Assembly: GCA_001464385.1 (NCBI GenBank)
Contig: LNFB01000310.1
Span: forward strand, 16,352 to 80,351
Reading direction: 5' to 3'
DNA: 64,000 nucleotides
Origin: Deltaproteobacteria bacterium Ga0077550
Lineage (GTDB): Bacteria > Myxococcota_A > Polyangia > Nannocystales > Nannocystaceae
This document shows, piece after piece, positions 40,518 to 49,752 of the stretch (the first letter of the stretch is position 1; each line of letters opens with the position of its first letter). The position numbers were made by a program, and so were the translations under genes. Below the pieces are notes generated by a model. The model had not been told where the DNA came from, ran no database searches, and worked only from the letters and a program-made list of their open reading frames with translations.

Positions 40518-42389
40518 TCACAGCCGGCGTTGCGACACGGGCTCGAGCCTCGGCTCCTGCCCGCGTCGCCCCGTGTGCACCCGGAACCTCCGGCGCACGA
40601 TCCAATCCCCCTGCACGAAGTCGACCTCGATCTCCGCGGGGCCGTCGATCGGCTCCGCGAGCAGCTCGGCGCGCAGCGCCTGGCCGGAGAACGGCGCGAC
40701 GCCGAGGCTCTTGCGCTTGTCGGCGTCGATGAGCTCGACCGCCTGGGGGCGCACGACGACCAGCGCGTCGCTCGGATACCGCGTGAACACCAGGGCGATC
40801 GCCCGGCCGTCGTCGAACTTCTTCAGCGGCTTGCCCGACTCGGCGTGGACGAGGTGCACCTCGTTGCCGATGGCCAGGGCGAGGTAGCCGGCGGCCGCTG
40901 CAACCGCGTGGATCGGCGCCGTGCCGACGCGGTGCTGCCACGGCACCTCGCGGAGCTCGCGATCCCAACGCGTGACGGTGCCGTCGGCCTGGGCCACGAG
41001 CACGTCGCCCTCGCGCGCGCGCCCGATCGCGGTGACGTGGGCCGGCGACGGCAGCGGACGCATCAGGGTCTCGGCCTCGGGATCGGCCCAGTAGCTGAGG
41101 CCGCGCGGGTCGGCGCGGTAGAGCTGGGTCCCGGCCTCGAGCACGAACGCGCCGGGGGTCGCGAGCTCGTGGCGGAAGCCGAGCTCGGCCACGGCATCCT
41201 TGGTCACCACCGCCGGCAACGCGGTGGACGTGGCCGCGGGCTCGGCCGGCGGCGCGGCGACCTGCGAGCGACCGACGACGAACGCGGCGCCCAGCGCCGC
41301 CGCGGCGATCGTGCCGACCCAGCCCACGACCAATCCGGCGCCGATCGAGCGCGGCGCGACCACGGGCGGCGGCGGATCGACCGTGTTCACCTCCGCGGTC
41401 CGTCGCACCTGCGTGACCCGCAGCGCGGCCCGCAGCGCGACCATCAGGCTCGGCGCGTCGGCGAAGCGATCCTCGGGCGCCTTCGACAGGCACTTCTCGA
41501 CCACCGACACCACCGCGGGCGGCAGGTCCGGGCAGAGCGTCCCGAGCGACGTCGGCTGCTCGTAGACGATCGCGTGCAGCAGGCTCGGCGTCGACTGGCC
41601 GTCGAACGCGCGGCGCCCCGAGAGCAACTCGTAGAGGATCGCCCCGAGCGCGAAGATGTCGGTGGTGGCGTCGACCGAGCTGGTGTTGCCCGAGGCCTGC
41701 TCGGGGCTCATGTAGTTCGGCGTGCCCATGACCACGTTGGTGCGGGTCATGTTCTCGGCCGACGACCTCATCTTGCTGATGCCGAAGTCGAGCAGCTTGA
41801 CGCCCATGCGCGCCCCGGACTCGCCGGCCGCGCCGCGCACCATCACGTTGCTGGGCTTCAGATCGCGATGCACGATCCCCGCGTTGTGGGCGGCCGCGAG
41901 CGCCGAGCACAGCGGCTCGAACATGCGGATCACCTCGCGCGGCGTGGCCCGTCGGCCCTGCATCCACGTGTCCAGCGTGACGCCGTCCACGTACTCCATC
42001 ACCATGTACGGGTTGCCGTCGACGTCGGTGTTGAAGTCGAACACCTGGACGATCGCGTCGTGATCGAGGCTCGCGGCGATCTCGGCCTCTTGCCGGAACC
42101 GCGCGTAGGCCTCGGTGTTGCGCGCCAGGTGGTGGTCGAGGAACTTGATCGAGAACCGCTGCTGCAGCCGGACGTGCATCGCCTCGTAGACGGTGCCCAT
42201 GCCCCCGCTCGCGATGTTCCGCGTCACGCGATAGGTGTCGGCCAGGACCATCCCCAGGCGAGGATCGGCGGCCGGCAGCGTGTCGCGAGCGACGCCGCGT
42301 CCCGCGTCGCGACCGCCCTCGAGCACGCTCGTGGCCGCGCCGTTGTCGACGACGGCGAGGCTGTGGCGCGACGACACGGAAGGGCACAT
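40518..42389 (-). CDS. Membrane Ser/Thr protein kinase with C-terminal sensor-like domain
   Basis: The 623-residue protein has a kinase domain at about 52-325 with ASGGMGTVYEA, IKFLD lysine, IVHRDLKPSNV, LLDFGIS and MGTPNYMSPEQ, all complete. A membrane helix (about 350-370) is followed by a 230-residue extracytoplasmic part of repeating beta strands that resembles a WD/PQQ-type propeller fragment (DVLVAQADGTVTRWDRELR). It is divergent from aroA with a 75-bp spacer. Confidence 0.9.
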   Translation of the reverse strand: MCPSVSSRHSLAVVDNGAATSVLEGGRDAGRGVARDTLPAADPRLGMVLADTYRVTRNIASGGMGTVYEAMHVRLQQRFSIKFLDHHLARNTEAYARFRQEAEIAASLDHDAIVQVFDFNTDVDGNPYMVMEYVDGVTLDTWMQGRRATPREVIRMFEPLCSALAAAHNAGIVHRDLKPSNVMVRGAAGESGARMGVKLLDFGISKMRSSAENMTRTNVVMGTPNYMSPEQASGNTSSVDATTDIFALGAILYELLSGRRAFDGQSTPSLLHAIVYEQPTSLGTLCPDLPPAVVSVVEKCLSKAPEDRFADAPSLMVALRAALRVTQVRRTAEVNTVDPPPPVVAPRSIGAGLVVGWVGTIAAAALGAAFVVGRSQVAAPPAEPAATSTALPAVVTKDAVAELGFRHELATPGAFVLEAGTQLYRADPRGLSYWADPEAETLMRPLPSPAHVTAIGRAREGDVLVAQADGTVTRWDRELREVPWQHRVGTAPIHAVAAAAGYLALAIGNEVHLVHAESGKPLKKFDDGRAIALVFTRYPSDALVVVRPQAVELIDADKRKSLGVAPFSGQALRAELLAEPIDGPAEIEVDFVQGDWIVRRRFRVHTGRRGQEPRLEPVSQRRL

Positions 42390-42464
42390 CGGCGGCCATC
42401 CGGCCCGCTTGAGGGGGGCGCGGCGCTCGACGCGAGACGACCGCCTCGGGCAAGCTCACCGGCG

Positions 42465-43802
42465 ATGGCTGCGAACCCCGCCCCGTCGGTGGTCCTCTCG
42501 TCCGGGCCCGCCGTGGCCGCGACGCCGCGGATCCCCGGCAGCAAGAGCATCACGAACCGCGCGCTGCTGCTCGCCGCGATCGCCCGCGGCCCCTCGACGA
42601 TCCACGGCTGGCTCGACGCCGAGGACACGCGGTGGATGATCCGCGCGCTGCGGGCGCTGGGCCTGCGCATCGACGGCGGGGACGATCCCCGCGCTGCGCT
42701 CACCCTCGTCGGTGCCGGCGGACCGCTGGGGGCCGACGCCGCCGAGGTGCTGCAGGTGGGCACCGCGGGCACCGTCGCGCGGTTCCTGCTCGCGGTGCTC
42801 GCGGGCAGCCCCGGCGCCTCGACGATGGACGGCAGCCAGCGCATGCGCGAGCGACCGATGGGCGCGCTGGTCGCCGCGCTGCGCGAGCAGGGCGCTGCGA
42901 TCGTCTCGCTGGGTGACGTCGATCCGACCGCGCTGCCGCTGCGCGTCGGCCCCCACGACGCCCCGCTGCGCGGCGGCGAGATCCGCCTCGCGCGTCCGGC
43001 CAGCTCGCAGTTCGTCAGCGCCCTGGCCTTCTCCGCCCTGCTCGCGGCCGCGCCGACCACGATCGTGCTCGAGCACGGCACGCCAGCGCGCCCCTACGTC
43101 GACATGACGCTGGCGATGATCCGCAGCTTCGGAGGCGACGCGCGCTGGCGCGACGACGCGAGCATCGTCGTCACGCCCGCCGTGCCTCCGTCCCACGCGG
43201 GGACGCTCGTCGGTCAGGACTACGTCGTCGAGCCCGATGCGTCGGCGGCCAGCTACTTCCTCGCCCTCGCGGCGATCCGCGGCGGTCGGTGCACGATCGA
43301 CGACCTGGGACGCGACAGCCTGCAGGGCGACGCCACGTTCGCCCACGTGCTCGGGCGCATGGGCGCGCGAATCCAGCAGGACGCCCGCACCACCGTGCTC
43401 GAGGGCGATGGCCGCCTGCGCGGTGGCGACTTCGATCTCTCCGACATGCCCGACATGACGCTCACCCTCGCGGTCGCGGCCCTGTTCGCCGAGGGCGACA
43501 CGCGGATCACCGGCGTCGGCGTCCTACGCCACCACGAGAGCGATCGCCTCGCCGCGGTGGCGACCGAGCTGCGCAAGCTCGGCGCGACGGTCGACCTCGA
43601 GCAAGACGGCCTCGTGATCCACCCGCCCACGGCCCGCACGCCCGGCGTCGTCGCGATCGACACCTACGCCGATCACCGAATGGCGATGGCGTTCGCGCTG
43701 GCGGGCGACGTGGAGATCCGCGATCCCGGCTGCGTGGGCAAGACGTTCCCGGGGTACTTCGAGGAGCTCGCCCACGCGACGGGCTCCGCCCGCGACGGGT
43801 GA
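42465..43802 (+). CDS. aroA: 3-phosphoshikimate 1-carboxyvinyltransferase (EPSP synthase)
   Basis: The 445-residue enzyme joins shikimate-3-phosphate and PEP in the shikimate pathway. Recognisable blocks are PGSKSITNRALLLAA (24-38), DGSQRMRERPM, the Ser pair in ASSQFVSAL, DYVVEPDASAASYFLA, LSDMPDMTLTLA and DTYADHRMAMAFA. The start was chosen at MAANPAPS because the frame upstream is antisense to the kinase. The usual LGNAGTAxR motif reads VGTAGTVAR (99-106), where the Asn is replaced by Thr. It converges with the anti-sigma-like gene, 2 bp apart. Confidence 0.96.
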   Translation: MAANPAPSVVLSSGPAVAATPRIPGSKSITNRALLLAAIARGPSTIHGWLDAEDTRWMIRALRALGLRIDGGDDPRAALTLVGAGGPLGADAAEVLQVGTAGTVARFLLAVLAGSPGASTMDGSQRMRERPMGALVAALREQGAAIVSLGDVDPTALPLRVGPHDAPLRGGEIRLARPASSQFVSALAFSALLAAAPTTIVLEHGTPARPYVDMTLAMIRSFGGDARWRDDASIVVTPAVPPSHAGTLVGQDYVVEPDASAASYFLALAAIRGGRCTIDDLGRDSLQGDATFAHVLGRMGARIQQDARTTVLEGDGRLRGGDFDLSDMPDMTLTLAVAALFAEGDTRITGVGVLRHHESDRLAAVATELRKLGATVDLEQDGLVIHPPTARTPGVVAIDTYADHRMAMAFALAGDVEIRDPGCVGKTFPGYFEELAHATGSARDG

Positions 43803-43804
43803 TC

Positions 43805-44554
43805 TCACCGCGTCGGCGGCGGCTCCCCGCAGATCGTCGCGACGCGGCGATCGTGCAGCGTGCTGGGCGTGCCGACGAACTCTGCGCATGCGTCCGCCAC
43901 GGGGCCGCCCGCGGCCGCGGTGATCACCAGCTCGAGGACCCTCGCTTCGGTCGCCATCTGGCCGCCCGGGAACCGCACCCGATAGCGCGAGAGGCTCGCG
44001 CGCGCGTCGTCGAGGCGGCCCTCGGCGCGGGCATGGTTCACCTCGGCGAGCGCGGCGAGCTCGGCGGCGAGCGTCGCATCCGGGCGCGCGAGCGCTGCGG
44101 TCTTCGCGACGTTCGGCGGCCGCGGGCGCGGGTCGGTGCGCGCGTGCGACACGGGCACTGACGCTTGCGACGACACGGGGACGGACGCCGACGGTTCGCT
44201 CGGCAGCACCGCGACGCCCGCAGGGGCCCCGACGACGCGACGCACCATGGGCGGCTCGGGCGATGCGTCGGCGAAAACCGCCCCTCGCGAGGGGATCGCA
44301 GGTGCCTCGGGCGCGCGCCGCTCGAGCGCCACGGCGGTCGCGAAGCCGGCGAGGGCGACCGGAAGCGCGACGAACTTCACCAGGCCGAGCCACGACGACG
44401 ACTTGGCCACCGAGCCGACGGCAGCCGTCGCGGCGGCCCCGGCGAGCCCCGCGACGACACGACGACGGACCCGCGCCTGCGTCAGCGGTGATGGAGCCGC
44501 GGCCCTGCGTGCGGCAGCGAGCACCGCGTCGATCTCCTGGTCGTCACGGTCCAT
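43805..44554 (-). CDS. Probable anti-sigma factor / membrane protein
   Basis: The 249-residue protein has an N-terminal helical segment with RRRVVAGLAG, one membrane helix (about 56-78), a Pro/Ser-rich region and a C-terminal helical domain with TPR-like VNHARAEGRLDDARASL. Its start overlaps the ECF sigma gene stop by 11 bp and both are translated in the same direction. This is the usual arrangement of a sigma factor and its anti-sigma partner. No Cys/His zinc motif of ZAS type is present, so the assignment is by context. Confidence 0.62.
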   Translation of the reverse strand: MDRDDQEIDAVLAAARRAAAPSPLTQARVRRRVVAGLAGAAATAAVGSVAKSSSWLGLVKFVALPVALAGFATAVALERRAPEAPAIPSRGAVFADASPEPPMVRRVVGAPAGVAVLPSEPSASVPVSSQASVPVSHARTDPRPRPPNVAKTAALARPDATLAAELAALAEVNHARAEGRLDDARASLSRYRVRFPGGQMATEARVLELVITAAAGGPVADACAEFVGTPSTLHDRRVATICGEPPPTR

Positions 44555-45128
44555 CGCGGCGCTCCTTCGATTCCGGGCAGTGGCCGAGCGCGAGCTGGAA
44601 GTCGCGCCGGGCCAGCCGCAGCCGCGAGTACACCGTGTTGCGATTCATGTTCAGCACCACCGCGACCTCCTCCCCCGTCATGTCCTCGAGCTCGCAGAGC
44701 ACGAACACCTCGCGCCGCTCGGGGGCGAGCCGGGCGAGCGCGGCCTCGACCCGCGCGAGGGCCTCGGCGTCGCTGGCCACCGACTCGGGATCGGGCGGCC
44801 CGAAGTTGCACGGCGGCGGTGGCGGCTCGCGTCGGGCGCGTGCCCGCCAGCGAAGCCCGATGCGCGTCGCGATCCCATGCAGCCACGTGCGCACCGACGA
44901 TCGCCCGTCGAAGTCGGTGCGACGACGATGCAGCACGATGAAGACCTCGTGCAGCGCATCCTCGAGCGAGGACTGCGGCACACCGATCCGCGCGAGCACG
45001 CGCCACACGAACGCGTGGTGCTCGACGTAGGCGCGCTCGACCCACGCCGCATCGCGGGCCTGCGCCGGCTGCTGCGCCTCGGGCTCGACCACGCTCGCCA
45101 TCGACGGCAGTGCCGCGACTCGGGTCAT
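44544..45128 (-). CDS. ECF-type RNA polymerase sigma factor
   Basis: The 194-residue protein has sigma region 2 (YVEHHAFVWRVLARIGVPQ, then LEDALHEVFIVLHRR and SVRTWLHGIATR) and region 4 (RREVFVLCELEDMTGEEVA with NMNRNTVYSRLRLAR). It lacks regions 1 and 3, as ECF factors do. The ATG overlaps the stop of the upstream exported protein (ATGA) and its own stop overlaps the anti-sigma-like start. Translational coupling in one operon is therefore likely. Confidence 0.9.
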   Translation of the reverse strand: MTRVAALPSMASVVEPEAQQPAQARDAAWVERAYVEHHAFVWRVLARIGVPQSSLEDALHEVFIVLHRRRTDFDGRSSVRTWLHGIATRIGLRWRARARREPPPPPCNFGPPDPESVASDAEALARVEAALARLAPERREVFVLCELEDMTGEEVAVVLNMNRNTVYSRLRLARRDFQLALGHCPESKERRDGP

Positions 45129-46159
45129 GCCGGCCCCGATCGCCGTCGCGGGCCCGGCAGTGTGAACCCGAGGCCGAGCAGCGCACGCCCCCCGAACCGC
45201 GGCGGCCGTAGGAACGGTTCGCGGGCCCCGAGGTGGGCCGCCGGTCGCACCACGGCGACGAATCCGTCGAGCTCGACGCGCAGCTCGACGCGCGAGGACA
45301 TCGCCCAGGCGAGGCGACCGCCGAGGCCGACCGTGACATGCGGCAGCCAGGCGGTGCGCGGCCGCTCGATGCCACGGCCACGCGCGACGATGGTGGCGGC
45401 TTCGGCGACGGCACAGCCGCCCCATCGCAGCCTTCGGCGCGTCATCGACGGACACGCGGCGACGCGGAGCGCTGCACGCTGCACGAGCCCACCTGCGCGC
45501 GGTGCCGGGGCGTACGGCACGAACCGCGGCGTGTCGTAGGCCGCGCTGATCTCGAGTGAAAGTCGCCGTGGCGCCCAGGCGTAGCCCGCCGCGATCTCGG
45601 CGGTCACGCGCGGGACGCTGGTGACGAGCCCACCTCCGAGCGTGAGGCGGTGGGGCGAACGCCGGGCATCGACGCGGCCCTGTCGCGGCTGCGGGTCGGC
45701 GGCCGCCGGCATCACCGTCGCATCGATGCTCTGCCCGATCGAAGCGGCGGGCGGCAACGGCAGCGCGACCGTGGTGCCGGCCGGCACCTCGGGCGTCGGC
45801 TCCGCGTCGGTCGCCGCGAGGGCCAACGACAGCGCCGCCGCGTCGAGGACCTCGGCGCAGGTCGAGCCGCGGAAGCTCCGCGCGGGGGCATCGCTCGCGT
45901 CGCGGGATCGCAGCGTCGCGGTCCAGCTCCCGTCGGGCGTGTGGCCCAGCTCGACCTGCCACTGCGCGAGCCAGCTGGGGGACACCGCCGCGGGGGCGTG
46001 GTCGCCCACCGCCTCGGTGAAGTCCGGTGCGCCGGGACACGGCACGCCGGACATCGGCACGCCCGCTGGCGGGTGCCGCGGTGCACCGACGTCGTCCCCA
46101 TGCGCGGGCGGTGACAACGCCAGCCGCGAGGCGAGCAAGGTGCAGGCCCACGCGCCCAT
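45125..46159 (-). CDS. Exported protein of an ECF sigma operon, possible outer membrane
   Basis: The 344-residue protein has a short signal-like N-terminus (MGAWACTLLASRLALS). The C-terminal half (about 160-344) alternates strands with Gly/Arg/Ala turns, as in a beta-barrel. The N-terminal half contains a helix with DAAALSLALAATDAE. No enzymatic motif is seen. It sits 1 bp after the FG-GAP gene stop and overlaps the sigma factor start, so the four genes form one transcript. It may be the sensed or transported component of the ECF system. Confidence 0.68.
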   Translation of the reverse strand: MGAWACTLLASRLALSPPAHGDDVGAPRHPPAGVPMSGVPCPGAPDFTEAVGDHAPAAVSPSWLAQWQVELGHTPDGSWTATLRSRDASDAPARSFRGSTCAEVLDAAALSLALAATDAEPTPEVPAGTTVALPLPPAASIGQSIDATVMPAAADPQPRQGRVDARRSPHRLTLGGGLVTSVPRVTAEIAAGYAWAPRRLSLEISAAYDTPRFVPYAPAPRAGGLVQRAALRVAACPSMTRRRLRWGGCAVAEAATIVARGRGIERPRTAWLPHVTVGLGGRLAWAMSSRVELRVELDGFVAVVRPAAHLGAREPFLRPPRFGGRALLGLGFTLPGPRRRSGPA

Positions 46160-46160
46160 G

Positions 46161-47591
46161 TCACCCGTAGCTGGCCCCGTAGATGACGTGCAGCGGGATC
46201 GGTCGTTCGCAGGCTCCGGAGCACGCAGGCCGAACGAGGGCCGCCCAGTCTTCGAAGCCGTCGCCGTTCACATCCCCGAGCCGCAGCCCGATCGGTGACG
46301 CCCCTGTCTCCTCCTCGGCTGGACGGACGGGCGCCGAGATGAACTCGACCACGGCCGCGATGCCCTCGACGGCGTCCGCGAACGCCGGTCCGCCGAGGTA
46401 CAGACCAACGACGTCCGTGCCGTCGTTCGCAACCTCGCGCGAGACCGCAAGGTCCTCATCGCCGTCGCCGTCGATGTCACCGACGATCGCGGCGGCGAAG
46501 CGGTACGGGTTCGGGGGATCTTCCGTCGAACCGAGCACGACGGGGTCCTGCGCCCGCGCGAAGGGTCCGGCGAAGACCTTCGCGAGACCCCCGACATCGA
46601 TGAGCAGGTCGGGGGCACCATCGCCGTTCACATCGCCGACGTCGGCCGCCGTCGCCATCGCGCTGGTGAACCGGCGTCCAGGCGAAGCGAGCGACACGTC
46701 GAGATCCCCCGAGGGCGCACCGAAGACGACCGACACGCGCCACCCCGCAGGTTCGCCCTCGGTGAGCACCACATCGTCGAATCCGTCGCGATCCAGATCG
46801 GACCCTGCCACGAAGCCCCACGCACCCTCGAATTGACCGTCGAGGACCGGCCGCGCGCGCTCGGACGACAGTGGCGCTGCGCGCGGTCGCGGGCCCTGGA
46901 ACAGCGTCAACGAGTTCGATGCCAAGGCACCTTCGGCGCGCAGCATGACGTCGGCGGCGCCATCACCATCGAGGTCGCCCGCACCGTGGAGTCGCAGGCT
47001 GGTCCGCGCCGGAAACCCGCTCGCGGTCGAGACCGCCAACGGAAGGCTCGAGATCCGGAGGGTACCGCCCGTCCGCTCCTCGGCACCCCACAGGATGTGG
47101 ACCGAAGACGTCCGGGCGTAGTTTCCGATGTCATCACTCGCGACATCATCGACTGCGAGCGCGACGTCGAGGTACCCGTCGGCATCGAGATCGCCCAGGG
47201 CACGGATGTCCAGCCACGAGGATTCCTCCTCCGACGCGCCCGGGTCGACGGTGAAGATGGCGTCCGCGATCGACTCGAGCTGCGCATCGGCGGGGTACCC
47301 GTCCCCTCGGCCGTAGAGCAGGTACACCCGCCCCGCCCCCGACATGTCGGGCTTGACCACGGCCCAGTCGTCGTAGCCGTCGACATCGAGATCACCCAGC
47401 GGGACGACCTCGACCTCGGTGTCGATCGCCGGCACCGTCAAGTGGCTCAGCCCATCGGCCTGGTCGAGGTCGAGATCACCACGCTGGGGCCGTGGCTCCA
47501 CGAACTCGCCCAGGGAACGCGACGCCAAGTCGCACGCCGGGCAGGACAGGGCGACCAGGACGCCGAGGGTGTGGGGCGAGGATCGTTTCAT
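46161..47591 (-). CDS. FG-GAP repeat lipoprotein, first gene of ECF operon
   Basis: The 476-residue protein has a lipoprotein signal (LGVLVALSCPAC). Six or more integrin-alpha-like repeats follow: LGDLDVDGYDD, LGDLDADGYLDV, AGDLDGDGAADV, SDLDRDGFDDV, GDVNGDGAPDL, GDIDGDGDEDL and GDVNGDGFEDW. Each has Ca-binding Asp ladders typical of seven-bladed propellers. Almost the entire mature protein is the propeller. Upstream 270 bp separate it from the divergent methyltransferase gene, where the operon promoter should lie. Confidence 0.82.
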   Translation of the reverse strand: MKRSSPHTLGVLVALSCPACDLASRSLGEFVEPRPQRGDLDLDQADGLSHLTVPAIDTEVEVVPLGDLDVDGYDDWAVVKPDMSGAGRVYLLYGRGDGYPADAQLESIADAIFTVDPGASEEESSWLDIRALGDLDADGYLDVALAVDDVASDDIGNYARTSSVHILWGAEERTGGTLRISSLPLAVSTASGFPARTSLRLHGAGDLDGDGAADVMLRAEGALASNSLTLFQGPRPRAAPLSSERARPVLDGQFEGAWGFVAGSDLDRDGFDDVVLTEGEPAGWRVSVVFGAPSGDLDVSLASPGRRFTSAMATAADVGDVNGDGAPDLLIDVGGLAKVFAGPFARAQDPVVLGSTEDPPNPYRFAAAIVGDIDGDGDEDLAVSREVANDGTDVVGLYLGGPAFADAVEGIAAVVEFISAPVRPAEEETGASPIGLRLGDVNGDGFEDWAALVRPACSGACERPIPLHVIYGASYG

Positions 47592-47861
47592 CGAAGGTTG
47601 AGTGCAGCGAGGCGGTCGTCGTCATCTCGGCGACCCAGGATTTCGACGCGGCCCAGAGACCCACCCGGACAGCGCGCACGACAGCAACACCGAGCAACGG
47701 TGCAGCGGCGCCCAACTGACAGCGCCATCGAACTGCGCCGCGGCCCCGGACCCGAGCACCGCGCTCACCCGAGGGGACCGCACGCCCCGCACCCGCAGCG
47801 TCGGTCTGGCGCGGCCCCTGGACGAAGCTGCCCTGCCCGCGATATCTCCACGACCTCGACG

Positions 47862-49181
47862 ATGAAGCCCGGCGACACGCTCACGGTGATGGCCGAGTCG
47901 CTGTCCAAGCACGGCGACGGCATCGCCGTGTACGACGGCGTCGAGATCCACGTGGCGGGGCTGCTGCCCGGCGAGACCGGCGACGTGTCGGTCGACTACG
48001 TCAGCAAGCAGCGGCCGCGGGCGCACGGGCAGGTGCTGGTCCGCCGCAACACCCACCCCGGCCGCCGGCCACCGCCGTGCCCGCACCACGGGCGCTGCAA
48101 CGGCTGTGCGCTGATGGACATGGATCTCACCAGCCAGCGCCAGCTGAAGCGCGTCGAGCTCGAGCGCACCTGGGGCCTGCTGGTCGATCGATTGGTCGGC
48201 GACGAGCACGACGGCCGCGGCTATCGCTACTCGGCCAAGCGCGTGTTCGCCGGCAGCCCGGGGCGCATCAAGCTCGGCAGCTACATGCGCGGCACCCACA
48301 ACGTCGCCGACATGCAGGGCTGCCTGGTCGATCACCCGGACATCGTCGCGTGCGCCGACGAGCTCGCCGAGGTCGCCAGCGAGCTGCGCGCGGTGCCGTA
48401 CGACGAGACCGACGGCGAAGGTGACCTGCGCTACGCGTGGTTCAAGACCGACGGCCACGGCCACGTCATCGTCGCGATCATCACCGCCGAGCCGTGCAAC
48501 TCCGCGGTGCACGACGTCGCCGCCCGCCTGCAGCAGCCGGCCGGCATCGCGTGGGGCACCAACTGCGCCGCAGGCAACGACATGCGCGGCGCGACGCTCC
48601 GTCCGCTGCGTGGCCGCCAGTCGGTGGAGATCGACTTCGGCGAGCTCACGGCGCACTTCGGGCCGCTGGGCTTCCTGCAGCCCAACCCGATCATCGCGGC
48701 GGCGGCGTACCACGACCTCGTACGGGTCCCGGCAGGCGGTGCGCTGCACGGCAAGGTCGCGCTGGACCTCTACGCGGGGGCAGGCGTCACGACGCGACTG
48801 CTGCGGCGCAGCTTCCAGCACGTCGGCGCGTGCGAGTCGTTCCCCGAGAGCGCGCGGGCCCTCGGCTGCGAGCCGATGCTGGTCGAGGAATTCCTCGCGC
48901 GCATCCTCGCCGACGCCCACCACCTGCACCGCAACCCCGAGCTGGTGATCGCCAACCCGCCGCGCGGCGGCCTGGGCACGACCGTGTGCGACCAGCTCAA
49001 CGAGCTCAACGCCCCGCGCCTGCACCTGATGAGCTGCTCGCCCGCGTCGCTGGTCGAGGATCTTCGGCGGCTGACCGGCCAACACGGCCGCTACCGCGTC
49101 ATCGGGGCCCGCGCCTTCGACACCCTGCCGCAGACCAACCACGTCGAGGTGGTCGTGTGGCTGGTCGGACGCTCGGACTGA
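47862..49181 (+). CDS. Class I SAM-dependent RNA m5U methyltransferase (TrmA/RlmD family)
   Basis: The 439-residue protein starts with a TRAM domain (TLTVMAESLSKHGDGIAVYDG, residues about 6-60). Cys residues in CPHHGRCNGC (about 74-83) fit the [4Fe-4S] site of this family. The SAM domain has LDLYAGAGVTTRLL, a strand ending ANPPRGG and the catalytic nucleophile Cys in LMSCSPASL, then HVEVVVWL near the end as in RumA. It methylates U-C5 in 23S rRNA or tRNA. RlmC, RlmD and TrmA cannot be separated from sequence alone. Confidence 0.9.
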   Translation: MKPGDTLTVMAESLSKHGDGIAVYDGVEIHVAGLLPGETGDVSVDYVSKQRPRAHGQVLVRRNTHPGRRPPPCPHHGRCNGCALMDMDLTSQRQLKRVELERTWGLLVDRLVGDEHDGRGYRYSAKRVFAGSPGRIKLGSYMRGTHNVADMQGCLVDHPDIVACADELAEVASELRAVPYDETDGEGDLRYAWFKTDGHGHVIVAIITAEPCNSAVHDVAARLQQPAGIAWGTNCAAGNDMRGATLRPLRGRQSVEIDFGELTAHFGPLGFLQPNPIIAAAAYHDLVRVPAGGALHGKVALDLYAGAGVTTRLLRRSFQHVGACESFPESARALGCEPMLVEEFLARILADAHHLHRNPELVIANPPRGGLGTTVCDQLNELNAPRLHLMSCSPASLVEDLRRLTGQHGRYRVIGARAFDTLPQTNHVEVVVWLVGRSD

Positions 49182-49274
49182 CGCCACAACCCGCTCGCCC
49201 CTTGCGCGGCGGGGCCGCGGGCTCGCACACTGTCGTCCCTCCTGTCCGTCGTTCCGCCTACGGAGAGATCGCCG

Positions 49275-49739
49275 ATGACCAGCCCGCAGAACTACATCTC
49301 GGAAGACACCACCATCAAGGGGAGCATCACCACCGCGTCGACGCTGACGGTGGCCGGTGCGATCGAAGGCGACGTCAACGCCGGCGGTGACGTCAACGTG
49401 CTCGCGGATGCCACGGTGCGCGGCGACATCTCCGGCCCCGCCGTGACGATCTCGGGCAAGGTCGAGGGCCGCATCAACGCGTCCGGCCGCCTGCTCATCA
49501 CCGCGAAGGGCCTCGTGCAGGGCGACATCTCGGTGCGCTCGCTGCTGATCGAGGAGGGCGGCACGCTGCAGGGCCAGTGCAACATGGGTGGCGCCGCGCC
49601 GGCCAAGCCCGCGCCGGGCAACGGCCGCACGCTCATCGCCCCGCCCACCACGACGCCGTCGCCCGCCGCGTCGACGCCGACGCCCGCCCCGCTGTCGACC
49701 CCGCAGGCCCCCGCCGCCGCGCGTCTGCCCGATCGCTAG
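49275..49739 (+). CDS. Bactofilin (polymer-forming cytoskeletal protein)
   Basis: The 154-residue protein has a bactofilin beta-helix core (about 7-105) with the regular 6-residue ladder (ISEDTTIKGSI, VAGAIEGDVN, VTISGKVEGRINA, LLITAKGLVQGDI, LIEEGGTLQGQC). Pro/Ala-rich N- and C-terminal tails follow. Bactofilins polymerise without nucleotide and scaffold polar or cell-wall processes in myxobacteria. The ATG has GGAGAG upstream. The next gene on the strand starts 13 bp after its stop, so the two may be co-transcribed. Confidence 0.93.
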   Translation: MTSPQNYISEDTTIKGSITTASTLTVAGAIEGDVNAGGDVNVLADATVRGDISGPAVTISGKVEGRINASGRLLITAKGLVQGDISVRSLLIEEGGTLQGQCNMGGAAPAKPAPGNGRTLIAPPTTTPSPAASTPTPAPLSTPQAPAAARLPDR

Positions 49740-49752
49740 GGCTCCGCGGCGC

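Noticed and set aside
40530..42464. Long open frame upstream of aroA on the plus strand
   Set aside because: It is the antisense shadow of the Ser/Thr kinase at 40518-42389; the composition is Arg/His/Ala-rich and no domain is visible.
46833..47861. Upstream extension of the RNA methyltransferase frame (342 codons)
   Set aside because: It runs antisense through the FG-GAP gene with Arg-rich composition; family alignment supports the start at 47862.
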